DNA of 64,000 nucleotides from CAWAHD01 sp963781785 (GCA_963781785.1 CAWAHD010000003.1:62001-126000), one strand, 5' to 3'. Shown: positions 45,921 through 55,794, counted from the stretch's first letter. The notes: generated from the letters alone by a model not told the origin. Numbers and translations: made by a program.

Positions 45921-47012
45921 ATGCCTTCCAACGCGTCCGATACAGCGTCGCCCGGATTGCCTCAGAAGCCGAGTGAAGTTACTGGGGCTCGCATACTAAC
46001 TATGGGGGAACCGTTGACTGAAAGGTCGTCGCTTCAGTTCGAACCCGAGTCAATCGATTTTCCGCGACGTGTACTTTTGGTCGAGCCCGCGCCCGGTGAG
46101 CGCACACGGCTCCGAAACGTACTGATCAGTGGTCAGTTCGAGGTTTCCACGGCCAGCGACGTAATCACGGCTTTCCATACACTTGCAATGTTTCAGCCGA
46201 ACGCGGTCCTGGCGCAGATGCGTGTGCCCCCGCATGGTGGTATCGAGCTACTCCGCTGCATCAAGGAACATGGCTCGACGCGGTCCATTCCTGTGATCCT
46301 TTATGGCGGCATCGCGACTGCTGAGCAACGGATCACGGCGCTAAACTTGGGGGCCACGGACCTCATCAGTGAGCCATTCGTCAACGCCGAGTTGATCGCG
46401 CGGCTACGAGCCTCCCTGAGAGCCCGACACAAGCTCTCCATCTTGGAGGAGCGCGCTCGCCTAGACAGCCTGACGGGGTTAGCCAACCGAGGGGTACTCG
46501 AAGATCACCTACTTCGGGAGTGGAACGCCTGCCGACGTCGTGGTGTTCCACTGGCGGTCGTGATTCTCGACTTAGACTTTTTCAAAACGATTAATGATAC
46601 CTATGGGCACCCGTCCGGAGATGAGGTCTTACGCCAAACCGCCAAGATACTGGTACAATCCGTGCGGAGTAGCGACTTGGTAGCACGCTACGGCGGCGAA
46701 GAGTTCGTGATTGTCGCTGCCGATTGTCCGTTAGAGGCAGCCGTGACCATGGCGCAGCGGTTCCGTGCCAACCTCCAAGAGCGAACAATCTCAGTGTCCG
46801 GCATCGAAATTGCTGTCACCGCCAGCGCCGGCATTGCTCTCGCTGACTGGACGCATCAAACCAAGGCCGAGGACTTGCTGTGCCAAGCCGATGTTGCTCT
46901 CTACCGAGCTAAGGAGTCAGGCCGAAACGCCGTGTGGGTCCACTACGGGCCAGCATATGCAGGCCCAGCGAAGACCATCGTCTCTGCTTTCCCTCAGGTC
47001 GAATCAGGATAA
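45921..47012 (+). CDS. Diguanylate cyclase with degenerate receiver domain
   Basis: 363 residues. A receiver-like domain (about 48-165) lacks the phosphoacceptor: AVLAQMRVPP has Gln99 where Asp is expected, and the conserved Lys is Glu151 (SEPF). A GGDEF domain (about 175-350) has RYGGEEF (active-site GGEEF 258-262), preceded by RSSD (249-252), the RxxD inhibitory site five residues upstream, plus DLDFFKTINDTYGH. It should make cyclic di-GMP and be product-inhibited. The start lies four bases after the CTAG left by IS1380 copy C, which removed the native ribosome binding site; an internal ATG at residue 28 is an alternative. Phosphorylation-independent control is inferred. Confidence 0.9.
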   Translation: MPSNASDTASPGLPQKPSEVTGARILTMGEPLTERSSLQFEPESIDFPRRVLLVEPAPGERTRLRNVLISGQFEVSTASDVITAFHTLAMFQPNAVLAQMRVPPHGGIELLRCIKEHGSTRSIPVILYGGIATAEQRITALNLGATDLISEPFVNAELIARLRASLRARHKLSILEERARLDSLTGLANRGVLEDHLLREWNACRRRGVPLAVVILDLDFFKTINDTYGHPSGDEVLRQTAKILVQSVRSSDLVARYGGEEFVIVAADCPLEAAVTMAQRFRANLQERTISVSGIEIAVTASAGIALADWTHQTKAEDLLCQADVALYRAKESGRNAVWVHYGPAYAGPAKTIVSAFPQVESG

Positions 47013-47129
47013 GGATGTGCTTCTTGTCATCCTGATAGTAGCCCCGTGAAGCTGTCGAGTTGGTGAGGGAGCGTTGTAGCAACCAAACCCGGCTGATCAG
47101 CGACAATTAGAATTCCCCATGACGACAAC
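47013..47129. repeat. IS21-type terminal repeats (left part)
   Basis: CGACAATTAGAATTCCCCA (47101-47119) is repeated as GACAACTAG at 47124-47132, continuing AATTCCCCA at 51770 after the nested insertions, and again near 51798-51814. These are probably the iterated end sites of the IS21 element whose istA fragment starts at 51867. Confidence 0.6.
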
Positions 47130-47131
47130 TA

Positions 47132-48370
47132 GTGTCCCTGGACAGAAAACCTGCACGAAATTCAGACCGCATGCTCCGCATACCATCGTCTCATTTTGTG
47201 GTTGGTCCAAGTCCACTCGAATGGGTGGGCGTAGAGCCTGTTGTACTCCTGCCATGAAGTCATGACATGCTCAATATAAGCCCCGCGACTTGCCCACGAT
47301 CCGCGCTTCAGATAGCGGCGACCGAACGCATGATTGAGCAGCTCCGCTTGATCGAGCCAGGACGCGCGGGCCGGCGTCAAGCGGGGACGCCACCAAGCGT
47401 CACATCTAGCGAAGTAGTCCCTGGTGGCTTGGGCGATGTGGCTCGAACCGCCATCGTGTACCAAATAGATGCCCTTGAGCCGGTGGTGGCGCCTGCGAAA
47501 ATGCCTCAATGCTGCAACGTAGTGCTCGGCGTCGTTGGCTTCCAAGCAAATGGTCTCCATCTTTCCGCTATGGACCATCAGGAAGTTCAGGATGTTGACC
47601 GTGCCGTGTCGGATGTAGTCGTGCTCCACCTGCTCGATCGAGCCAGGGACGGCGCGGCGAATTGGCACGCGCTCCAGAACTTGGCAACTGGGCATCTCGT
47701 CAGCACACACGACCCAGATCCCGTGCGCAGCGAGCCGCACGGCGTTCCCGTAGCACCAGAGGACCTTCTCTGCCCGCCTCTTGAATCGCGCGTCGGCGCG
47801 AGTGGTTCGCCAGTACCGCGTCCGATGGGGTTGCAGGTCAACATCATCGAGTATCCGCTGGATCGTCCTGGGACTGATCGTTACAACGATCCCGTCAGCC
47901 ATGGCCTGGCGCACCAGGTCTTCACTAGACCAGTGGGTGACGTGCAGTCCTTTGGCCAAGGGTTCCAAGCAGGCCAGTTCGACAATCTGAGCGCGCTGGA
48001 GGGGGGGAAATCGTGGCCGGTCGCCCCGAATGATCCTTCCGACCGTCAGCGAGTAGGCCAGCAATGCCATTGGTTCCATACCGACGGCAGGCTCTCCAAA
48101 CCGTGGCTTCATCGCACTGGAATTGATCAGCCACGGCCACGGTTCTGTTGCCCGCTGCCCGCGCTAAGACGATCCGAGCGCGTTGCACCTGAAACCACGG
48201 GAGGCCCTGGCTCCGAGCGATCTGCAACAGCTCAGATGCGTCGCCGGGACGAACGCGGAATCGATTGGGTTTTCGGCCGCGCATGGTAGGATCCCTCCAG
48301 TTGACCTGGCCTATCACTACCAGCTTAGCCATGTGCGCGAATTTCGTGCAGGTTTTCTGTCCAGAGACAC
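47132..48370 (-). mobile_element. IS630-family element
   Basis: Inverted repeats of over 30 bases begin GTGTCCCTGGACAG at the left and, reversed, GTGTCTCTGGACAG at the right. TA dinucleotides lie at both borders within CTAG, the normal IS630 target. About 1.24 kb. Confidence 0.9.
47162..48284 (-). CDS. IS630-family transposase (two frames, +1 shift)
   Basis: Starts MRGRKPNRFRVRPGDASELL at 48284. The HTH domain runs to GRKDHSGRP; then the frame changes by +1 at ATTTCCCCCCC near 48010 into PRFPPLQRAQIVELACLEPL and the DDE part (WVVCADEMPSCQVLERVPIR, IYLVHDGGSSHIAQATRDYF). The C-terminal acidic residue region reads WLDQAELLNHAFGRR. The shift is at the same place as in the other IS630 copies here, so frameshifting may be programmed rather than a lesion. 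Confidence 0.8.
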
Positions 48371-48373
48371 TAG

Positions 48374-50271
48374 TCCCCAACCAAGCGTGATTTAAAGTTC
48401 GCCTGGAGCGATTTTTGGAAAAAAGCTCGAAAACCTCGCAGGTTTTTGGAATAATGTAGCTGAAATCACATGATCACTATTCCAGAACAAGGAGGCTTTC
48501 GAGTGAGTGCTACTGTCCGAAAAAAGCGTGTGGCACGCAAGAAGAGAATCTTCCAAGAGGGTCGACGGCGAATCAAGAAACGGCTGGACAACTCGCCCGG
48601 CCCCGAGCGGTCTGTGCCTATGATGACCGCGACGAATATCCAGTACGAGTATGCCGATCGCGTCCGGGGCCTCAGTGCCGGCGGAATTGGAGCCATTCTG
48701 CTGCTGGCCCAGAAGATTGGACTGGTCAGGGACATCGACCGCAACCTTCACCTCCTCAAGCAGCATCGGCCGTACCACGAATCCGACCATGTCCTGAACA
48801 TTGCCTTCAACAGCCTCGCCGGCGGAGAACGGATCGAGCACCTGGAGTTGCGGCGCAATGATGAGGTCTATCTCGAGGCACTCGGGGCCACGCGGATTCC
48901 CGACCCAACGACGGCCGGGGATTTTTGCCGCCGCTTTTTCGAGACTGATGTCCTGAACCTTATGGACATTTTCAATGAGTCACGACTGCGAGTCTGGTCT
49001 TCTCAGCCGCCCGAGTTCTTCGAGGAGGCGGTCATCGAGGCCGATGGCAGCATCGTGCCCAGTGATGCCGAGTGCAAGGAAGGGATGGATTTCACCTACG
49101 ACGGCCAATATGGCTACCATCCGCTCTTGGTCTCGCTGGCCAACACGGCTGAACCGTTGTTCCTGTTCAACCGGAGCGGCAATCGCCCCTCGCAGGAGCG
49201 GGCGGACATCTTCCTGGACAAGGCCGTCGCACTTTGCCGTCGAGCCGGCTTCCGCAAGATTCTGATGCGGGGGGACACCAAATTCGCCCAGACCAGGTAT
49301 CTCGATCGGTGGGATGATGCGGGCGACATCCGCTTTATTTTCGGATACGCCGCGTCCGATGGCCTCAAGACGGAAGCCGATGGGCTGCCGGCCAATTCGT
49401 ACCGGCTTCTCAGACGACCGCCACAGTACCGGATCAAGACCACGCCGCGCGAGAAGCCCGAGCGGTTCAAACCCGAGCTTGTCCGCGAGCGAGGGTACGA
49501 GAATATCCACCTGCTCGAGGAGATGGTCGCGGAGTTCGAATATCGGCCGACTGCGTGCAGAAAGAATTACCGAATGATCGTTCTTCGCAAGCGGGTGCAG
49601 GTCGACAAGGGGCAGATGCGACTGTTCGAAGAATATCGCTACTTCTTTTACATCACCAATGATCGCGAGATGACCGCGGAGGAGATCGTCTTCTCGGCGA
49701 ACGATCGCTGCGACCAGGAAAACCTGATCGCCCAGCTCAAAAACGGCGTGCGAGCGCTGACGACGCCCGTCGATAACCTGGTCAGTAACTGGGCGTACAT
49801 GGTGATGGGGTCGTTAGCGTGGAGCCTCAAGGCCTGGAGCGCCCTACTGGTTCCCGTGTCGCCTCGGCATCAGGTCAAGCACGAGGCCGAGAAACGGACG
49901 CTGATGAGGATGGAGTTCGCCACATACCGTGCGGCATTTATCCAGATGCCCTGCCAGATCGTGCGGGGCGGACGACGCTTGCTTTACCGACTGCTATCAT
50001 GGAATCCATGGCAGGGGGTTTTCCTGCGATTGGTCGAGCGGCTGCACGAATGCTGGCTATGCTGAACGGCGAGCGGATGAAGTCGGGGTCCGGATGCCCC
50101 GATCCGTGTGGGCCACTAACAGAGAAAGCGGGTGAGGGATGTCGGAGACTCAGTCGGGGCGGTATCAGGGGCAGACGTCCCCTGAGCCGTAGAAGGTACG
50201 TCCTGGACCAATGAAGTGATCACATAACAGTAAGCTAATTTCGCTTTTTTTTTCTTACGCTTGTTTTGGGA
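48374..50271 (+). mobile_element. IS1380-family element, copy D
   Basis: 1898 bases with ends TCCCCAACCAAGCGTGATTT and, reversed, TCCCAAAACAAGCGTAAG, flanked by CTAG (48370-48373 and 50272-50275). It is a diverged relative of copies A and C, inserted in the CTAG at the IS630 border. Confidence 0.93.
48503..50065 (+). CDS. IS1380-family transposase (copy D)
   Basis: GTG start behind AAGGAGG, matching the start of copies A and C; 520 residues. Catalytic segments are VIEADGSIVPSDAEC, ILMRGDTKFAQTRYLDRWD and SANDRCDQENLIAQLKNG. Intact. An upstream in-frame ATG at 48470 is unlikely to be used. Confidence 0.93.
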   Translation: MSATVRKKRVARKKRIFQEGRRRIKKRLDNSPGPERSVPMMTATNIQYEYADRVRGLSAGGIGAILLLAQKIGLVRDIDRNLHLLKQHRPYHESDHVLNIAFNSLAGGERIEHLELRRNDEVYLEALGATRIPDPTTAGDFCRRFFETDVLNLMDIFNESRLRVWSSQPPEFFEEAVIEADGSIVPSDAECKEGMDFTYDGQYGYHPLLVSLANTAEPLFLFNRSGNRPSQERADIFLDKAVALCRRAGFRKILMRGDTKFAQTRYLDRWDDAGDIRFIFGYAASDGLKTEADGLPANSYRLLRRPPQYRIKTTPREKPERFKPELVRERGYENIHLLEEMVAEFEYRPTACRKNYRMIVLRKRVQVDKGQMRLFEEYRYFFYITNDREMTAEEIVFSANDRCDQENLIAQLKNGVRALTTPVDNLVSNWAYMVMGSLAWSLKAWSALLVPVSPRHQVKHEAEKRTLMRMEFATYRAAFIQMPCQIVRGGRRLLYRLLSWNPWQGVFLRLVERLHECWLC

Positions 50272-50275
50272 CTAG

Positions 50276-51765
50276 TACGACAGCGCTACTTGGCAAAATC
50301 GGGCATCTCGGCTATTCTCCGTAACTCATTGATGGAACTTCAGATCCAGGGAGTTACGGATGACTCCACGACAGATCCTGTCATTGGGGTCGCAGCTCGC
50401 CGACTTCCTCGACGAGTTTGACGACTGTTTTGCACGTTCGGAACCCCGTGGCCACTTGGCCAGCTACGTGCGTGGCCAGCTCGCCGATTTGCCGCGTAAG
50501 AGCGTGCAGCCGATCGCAGATTTCAGCGGTACGCCGCGGCGGACTTTGCAAGAGTTCCTCAGTTGGTCCGACTGGGACCATGCTCTGATGCGCGACCGCG
50601 TCCAGATGATCGTAGCACGGGACCATGCCGACCCTCATGCCATTGGTATCCTGGATGACTCGGGACATCCCAAGTCAGGCAACAAAACGGCGTGTGTCCA
50701 GAGGCAATGGTGTGGCAACACCGGCAAAATCGACAACTGCGTGGTCACTGTTCATCTTGCCTACACGACCTACGATACTCGGTTCCGGACGATGCTCGAT
50801 AGCGCGCTATTCCTTCCCGAAAACGGCTGGGACGATCCCGCGCGTCGTAAGGAGGCTGATATCCCGGCCGAGCTGACCTACCGGCCCAAGTGGCAAATCG
50901 CTTTGGAACTACTCGACCGCGCGCTTGGCAACAACGTGGTTTTCGGCTGGCTCACGTTCGATGAATGGTATTCGATCCCGGGCGAGTTCCTCGCTGGCTT
51001 GGAGGCACGGCACCAGCGTTACGTCGCTGAAGTTCGCAAGAGTTTCCGAGGTTGGTTGTACGATCCCCAACAAAAGCCCCGTGCCCAATTGAGCACGGTC
51101 GAGAACTTGTGCTCGTTTTCCATTCCCATGATGCGGCAGCCCTGGCAGCGGGTCTACGTGAAAGACACCGACAAAGGGCCGATGGTGTGGGAGGTCAAGC
51201 ACGCTCCGATCTGGCTCTCGCGAGACGGCCGCATTCTGGGGCCCTACTGGCTCATATACGCCCGCAATGTGCTGGACCCCGGCGAGGTCAAGTACTTCCT
51301 GTCCAATGCAAGCCCAGGGACTCCGCTGGAGTCGATCGTCCACGTGGCATTTGCGCGGTGGCCCGTTGAGCGTACCTTGGAGGACGAGAAGGACGAACTC
51401 GGACTGAGTCACTTCGAGGTCCGAAAATATCATTCAATCATGAGACATTTGAGTGTGACTCAAGTAAGCCACCTCTTCCTCGCCCGCCAAACCGAGCGGC
51501 TCCGGGGGGAAAAACCTAGAGATCACATTGTGCCAGGTCCGAACCGCTGCGAACGTGCTAGTCGATGTGCTGCCTTTGCCGAAGCGCGCCCGCACCGAAC
51601 GACTCGAAAAGGCGTCGAACAATCTTCACCAAACTCAGGATCAGAACCGGCGCGCCCGAAAGTCGCACACGAAGACGAGGCTATCGCGGCTCAGGCGAAT
51701 GGGGATTCTCCTGGCGGATTTGGCCTGCTGCGTTCCCCCGTAATTCAGCAAGTAGCGCTGTCGTA
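50276..51765 (+). mobile_element. IS701-family element
   Basis: 1490 bases with inverted repeats TACGACAGCGCTACTTG at both ends, flanked by CTAG duplications (50272-50275 and 51766-51769), as expected for IS701 (YTAR targets). It is adjacent to IS1380 copy D and shares its CTAG. Confidence 0.92.
50360..51743 (+). pseudogene. IS701-family transposase with C-terminal frameshift
   Basis: DDE transposase from 50360: HAIGILDDSGHPKSGNKTAC (first Asp), VFGWLTFDEWYSIPGEFL (second Asp) and RWPVERTLEDEKDELGLSHF (Glu). Near 51520 an apparent extra base (AAACCTAGAGATC) moves the true C-terminus (TLCQVRTAANVLVDVLPLPK to LACCVPP, ending 51743) into another frame. The original frame runs on to the element end. 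Catalytic residues precede the shift, so residual activity is possible. Confidence 0.85.
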
Positions 51766-51866
51766 CTAGAATTCCCCACCGCATCCCTTCGAACGACAAT
51801 TAGAATTCCCCACCGACGCCAGTTGATATCAAATTGGTGATTCTCCAACCAGGAGGGAGGATCACC

Positions 51867-52413
51867 ATGGCTGTCACGGATCGACAAGTTAGGCGTTTGC
51901 ACGCATTGTTGCATTCACGGAAGCCGCTATCGGTTGCGGCAATGAGGGTGGACATGGACCGTAAGACCGCACGGAAGTACCGGGACGAGGCGAAGCTCCC
52001 CAGCGAGCTGGAGACCTGGCCGCGAACATGGCGCACTCGAGAAGACCCCTTCGCAGACGTCTGGGAGGAGGTGCGTGAGCAACTGGAACTCAGCCCCGGC
52101 TTGCAGGCGAAAATCTTGTTCGAGTGGCTTCAACGCCGCTACCCGGGTCGATTCGCAGACGGTCAACTGCGCACGCTTCAACGTCGAGTGCGTCAGTGGG
52201 AAGCAATCTCTGGTCCACCCAAGGAGGTCTTCTTCGCACAGACTCATCATCCTGGCCGGTTGGGTGCGTCCGATTTCACCCATATGACAAGCTTGGCCGT
52301 GACTCTCGGCGGCCAGCCGTTCGATCACATGGTTTATCATTTCGTTCTGACCTACTCGAACTGGGAGACGGCCTCGATCTGTTTCTCCGAGAGCTTCGAG
52401 AGCCTAAGGAACA
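51867..52413 (+). pseudogene. IS21 istA, N-terminal fragment
   Basis: ATG at 51867 behind AGGAGGGAGG. MAVTDRQVRRLHALLHSRKP, DMDRKTARKYRDEAKLPSEL, LRTLQRRVRQW and LGASDFTHMTSLAV (first catalytic Asp) are the IstA HTH and start of the integrase core. It is cut at about 52413 by an ISAzo13-type element. Confidence 0.88.
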
Positions 52414-53728
52414 GGCCGAAAGTAACTTCCCGTTTTCCGGTAAGTATGGTATCAAGCCCTCTGTCCGTAGGGAAACGCCAAGGAGGGCAGGATGGACGCG
52501 TACACACCGGAAATCGAGCGGATGATGAAGCGGCTGTATGACTCACTTTCGGAGGATGATCGACGGCGGTACGCGGCCATCGAGGTTGCCAAACTGGGTC
52601 ATGGTGGAACTGAGTACATTGCCCAAATCCTTGAATGCGATCCAAAGACGATCCGCCGTGGAAGGGCGGAGCTGGAAGCGACAGATGAACTGGACACGAC
52701 TCGTGTCCGAAAAAAAGGGGGGGGTGCAAAAAGGCGATCGAGATCAACGCTGCCCTCGAAGCGAACTTCTTAAAGGTTCTCGAGGACCACACTGCTGGAG
52801 ATCCGATGCGGACCGACGTGAAATGGACGAACTTGTCACGTAGGCAGATAGCGCGTCGGGTCATGGCTTTGGGTACTCCGACCAGTCGACACGTGGTGTC
52901 CCAGTTGCTCCGCAAACACGGATACCGAAGGCGAAAAGCGTTGAAGAAGAAGACGATGGGGCCCCGTCACCCGGACCGCAACGCCCAGTTCGAGAACATC
53001 GCCCGCCTCAAGAAGAAGTACCTGAAGGCTGGTTTGCCGGTCATCAGCATCGACACGAAGAAGAAGGAGTTGATGGGTGACTTCCACCGTGACGGCGTAA
53101 TCGACACGCAGGAGACGATTGAAACCAACGACCATGATTTCAGCAGTGCGGGCTCGGGCGTGGTAATTCCTCACGGCGTCTACGATGTAGGGCGAAATCG
53201 AGGGTTCATCCACCTGAACACCAGCCACGACACCAGCGAGCTGGCTTGTGACAGCATCGCGGCGTGGTGGGAGGATCATGGACGGGTGAGTTATCCCCGG
53301 GCCAAGAAGGTTCTGGTGCTGTGCGACGGCGGCGGGAGTAACAGTGCGTCGAGGTATGTCTTCAAGGAGCAGCTCCAAGAGCTGGCGAACCGGCTGGGCG
53401 TCGAAATCCGGGTGGCCCACTACCCGCCTTACTGCTCGAAGTACAACCCAATCGAGCATCGCCTTTTCCCGCATGTGACGCGAGCGTGTCGGGGGGTGAT
53501 CTTTCGGACGTTGGAAACGGTGCAGCACTACATCTCCAAGACCGAAACCACGACGGGCCTGACAATCAGCGTGCGTATCCTCGACAAGATGTATCAGACA
53601 GGACGCAAGTGTGCCGCGGGATTCAAGAAGACCATGAAGATCATCTTCGACAAGATCCTGCCCAAGTGGAACTACCGAGCAGTCCCCGAACCCAAGACCG
53701 TATAAAGCCGGGAACTTATTCTCGGCCT
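52414..53728 (+). mobile_element. ISAzo13-family element
   Basis: Imperfect inverted repeats AGGCCGAAAGTAACTTCCCG (52414) and, reversed from 53728, AGGCCGAGAATAAGTTCCCG. It carries an ISAzo13 transposase in two frames. No target duplication was recognised. Confidence 0.75.
52492..53705 (+). CDS. ISAzo13-family transposase (two frames)
   Basis: Frame one (52492-52773) is the N-terminal HTH part, MDAYTPEIERMMKRLYDSLS to TRVRKKGGG. The main frame continues KKAIEINAALEANFLKVLED, VKWTNLSRRQIARRVMALGT, VISIDTKKKELMGDF (first Asp), VLVLCDGGGSNSASRY (second Asp) and YNPIEHRLFPHVTRA (Glu), to a stop at 53705. The frames meet at seven A then eight G (52710-52724). A -1 slip at A AAA AAA would join them, giving about 400 residues. 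It could equally be a homopolymer mutation. Confidence 0.82.
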
Positions 53729-54102
53729 ACTCCCAACGCGGCATAGCCGCAACCAAAAAGGTGGGCTCTTCCGACTGTCGTGTGGGCAGCAATCCACTGG
53801 TGGCTCAGATTGGAATATAGTGACGTCCGCTGTACTCCGAAAGGCGCAGCTTTTCCCTGAGGTTCCCCGGCTGATGGCCGCGGGGGGCGGGACCAGAGGC
53901 CCCAGTTCCCGCCCCCCGAACCCCCCACCCCCTTCCCTCTTCACTGTTCCGGCTCAAAATTACCGCGTTCTCCCCTTGCATACGAGTCCGGTGCTGAGTT
54001 TTATCCGCACCAGAGCCGGAAATGCCAATTCCGTTAATGCAAAAATGGCATTCATCCCACAAACTGGTTGGTACCTACTTCAACCACCCGGGGGAGAATG
54101 CC
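53729..54102. other. Gene-free stretch before the 54103 gene
   Basis: No coding sequence recognised. It contains a GC-rich hairpin (53882-53917) and a direct leader to the gene at 54103. Confidence 0.45.
53882..53917. terminator. GC-rich 11-bp hairpin, possible terminator
   Basis: GGGGGGCGGGA (53882-53892) pairs perfectly with TCCCGCCCCCC (53907-53917) around a 14-base loop. No T-run follows on either strand, so intrinsic termination is uncertain. It could insulate the downstream gene from IS transcription. Confidence 0.35.
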
Positions 54103-55644
54103 ATGAACACAGTATGGCCCTTTCTGGTCAAGTTTGCCAGCCTCATCGTCTGCACCCTCCATTGCTTCGACCGGGTCATCTTCAAAGGCCATCTGGCCTT
54201 GGCTTCTCCCCACGAACTCGAACGTTTTGTCGATTTCGTTCTCAAGGTTCGCCGCACCGACTTCATCAAATGCATGGCGCCCCAGTACTCTGAGCGTTTG
54301 GTTCAACATGCCCAGGCCTGGGCGCGGAAGGCTGGTCGCACCTACGTGTATCGCACCGGCGACTTCCGCAAAGACCAATGGGCTCTCAACCTCGTCCGCG
54401 ACCAAGGCATCCTCGAGGGACTCGTCGGCATCCTTTGCACCCAAGAAACCTGCCCTTCCTTCGCCCTCGTGCCCGGCCGCGACCGGCCTCAGTTCGTCAG
54501 CCGGCCCCGGCAGCAGCGAGTCCTCTATTACTACTTCCTCGATCCGCAGTTCGGCCTGATCCACGTCCGCCTGCAGACCTGGTTGCCGTTCACTGTCCAG
54601 GTCTATGTCAACGGCCACGAATGGCTGGCCCAGCAAATGGTGCAGAAAAGACTGGGCTTCGTTCAGCAGCACAACGCGTTTACACAACTCGACGATCCGG
54701 TCCAGGTCCAGCGCCTGGCCGACCGCTTTGCTCAGCTCAACTGGGCCAAAACCCTCAATCGTTGGGCACGGCAGGTCAATCCGTTGCTTCACGAACTGCT
54801 TCGGGGCTACTCCATACATTGGGTCGTTGATCAAGCCGAGTTCGCCACCGACTTGCTGTTTACAAGTCGCGCGGCCTTGGCCGGTTTGTACCGTGCGCTC
54901 CTGGATTATGCGGTGTGCACATTTTCCCCCAAAGACATTCTCGGCTTCCTCGGCCGCAAGTGGGATCGCCGCTTCGATGGTGAAGTGCACACCCACTACG
55001 AAGAGGACCGCTGGTTCGGAGCCCGCATCAAGCACCGCATGAAGACCAACTGGCTGAAGATGTACGACAAGTTCGGCCTGATCCTGCGAGTGGAAACGGT
55101 TATCAACGCCCCCAAGGAATTCTGGGTCTATCGCACGCGACAGCACCACGACGGCAAGTCATCGGCTGGCTATTTTCCCATGAACAAGAGCGTGGCCTCC
55201 TTGGTCCACTATCGAGAACAGGCGTTGGCCTGTAACCGCCGCTACCTGGATGCCTTGGCGGTGGTTAACGACCCGGCACCGGCCTACCAAGAGCTACGGC
55301 AACTCACCGAACCCAAAGTAGTCGACACCCGTAGCTATGCCGGTTTCAATCCGGCTCGGTCCGAAGACCTGCGGCTGTTTCTCGCGGTGCTGGAGGGCAA
55401 CCACATTGCGCGTGGCTTTCGCAACGGCGACATTCGGGAACCGCTGTTCGGCAGCCCGCGGCAACTGCGCCAGCAACGCCGTGCCAGCGCCGCGGTGGGG
55501 CGATTGCTCAAAAGGCTCCACGTACGCCACCTGATCGCGAAGATACCGCGCACTCGGCGTTGGCGCGTTACCGAACGCGGCCGCCGGTTGCTGGGTCTCG
55601 CGGTCCAGCTCTACCAAAGCGCTTGGCCAAAAATCGCTGCGTAG
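54103..55644 (+). CDS. Uncharacterised mobile-element protein, second family member
   Basis: Start chosen at 54103, behind GGGGGAGA; 513 residues from there. Segments shared with the 14665 protein are CFDRVIFKGHL at the start, VLYYYFLDPQFGLIHVRLQ, VYVNGHEWLAQQMVQKRLGF, FLGRKWDRRFDGEV, RIKHRMKTNWLKMYDKFG, LILRVETVIN, ARGFRNGDIREPLF, and a winged-helix-like C-terminus (VGRLLKRLHVRHLIAKIP, RRWRVTERGRRLL). The frame is intact. Function unknown. The Lys/Arg/Tyr-rich middle (KMYDK) might bind DNA or hold a catalytic Tyr; that is speculation. Confidence 0.72.
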   Translation: MNTVWPFLVKFASLIVCTLHCFDRVIFKGHLALASPHELERFVDFVLKVRRTDFIKCMAPQYSERLVQHAQAWARKAGRTYVYRTGDFRKDQWALNLVRDQGILEGLVGILCTQETCPSFALVPGRDRPQFVSRPRQQRVLYYYFLDPQFGLIHVRLQTWLPFTVQVYVNGHEWLAQQMVQKRLGFVQQHNAFTQLDDPVQVQRLADRFAQLNWAKTLNRWARQVNPLLHELLRGYSIHWVVDQAEFATDLLFTSRAALAGLYRALLDYAVCTFSPKDILGFLGRKWDRRFDGEVHTHYEEDRWFGARIKHRMKTNWLKMYDKFGLILRVETVINAPKEFWVYRTRQHHDGKSSAGYFPMNKSVASLVHYREQALACNRRYLDALAVVNDPAPAYQELRQLTEPKVVDTRSYAGFNPARSEDLRLFLAVLEGNHIARGFRNGDIREPLFGSPRQLRQQRRASAAVGRLLKRLHVRHLIAKIPRTRRWRVTERGRRLLGLAVQLYQSAWPKIAA

Positions 55645-55794
55645 CCGAGAGTTACTGATCAAAAACTTCTCCGCATCTTGCGTAGAAGTTCAGGGGAAAG
55701 AATCTAACAGCGTGGCGAACGCTGCATGCTTTGCCATTACCACATCTACCTGAGCTACGAACCGCCGCGAGCGGGTGAGATTACAGTCGTCCAC
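55645..55794. other. Intergenic, no gene seen
   Basis: Short stretch between two mobile-element genes; contains no recognisable feature. Confidence 0.4.

Noticed and set aside
54052..55149. A 365-codon minus-strand frame opposite the 54103 gene
   Set aside because: Shadow of the conserved plus-strand protein, with no motif of its own.
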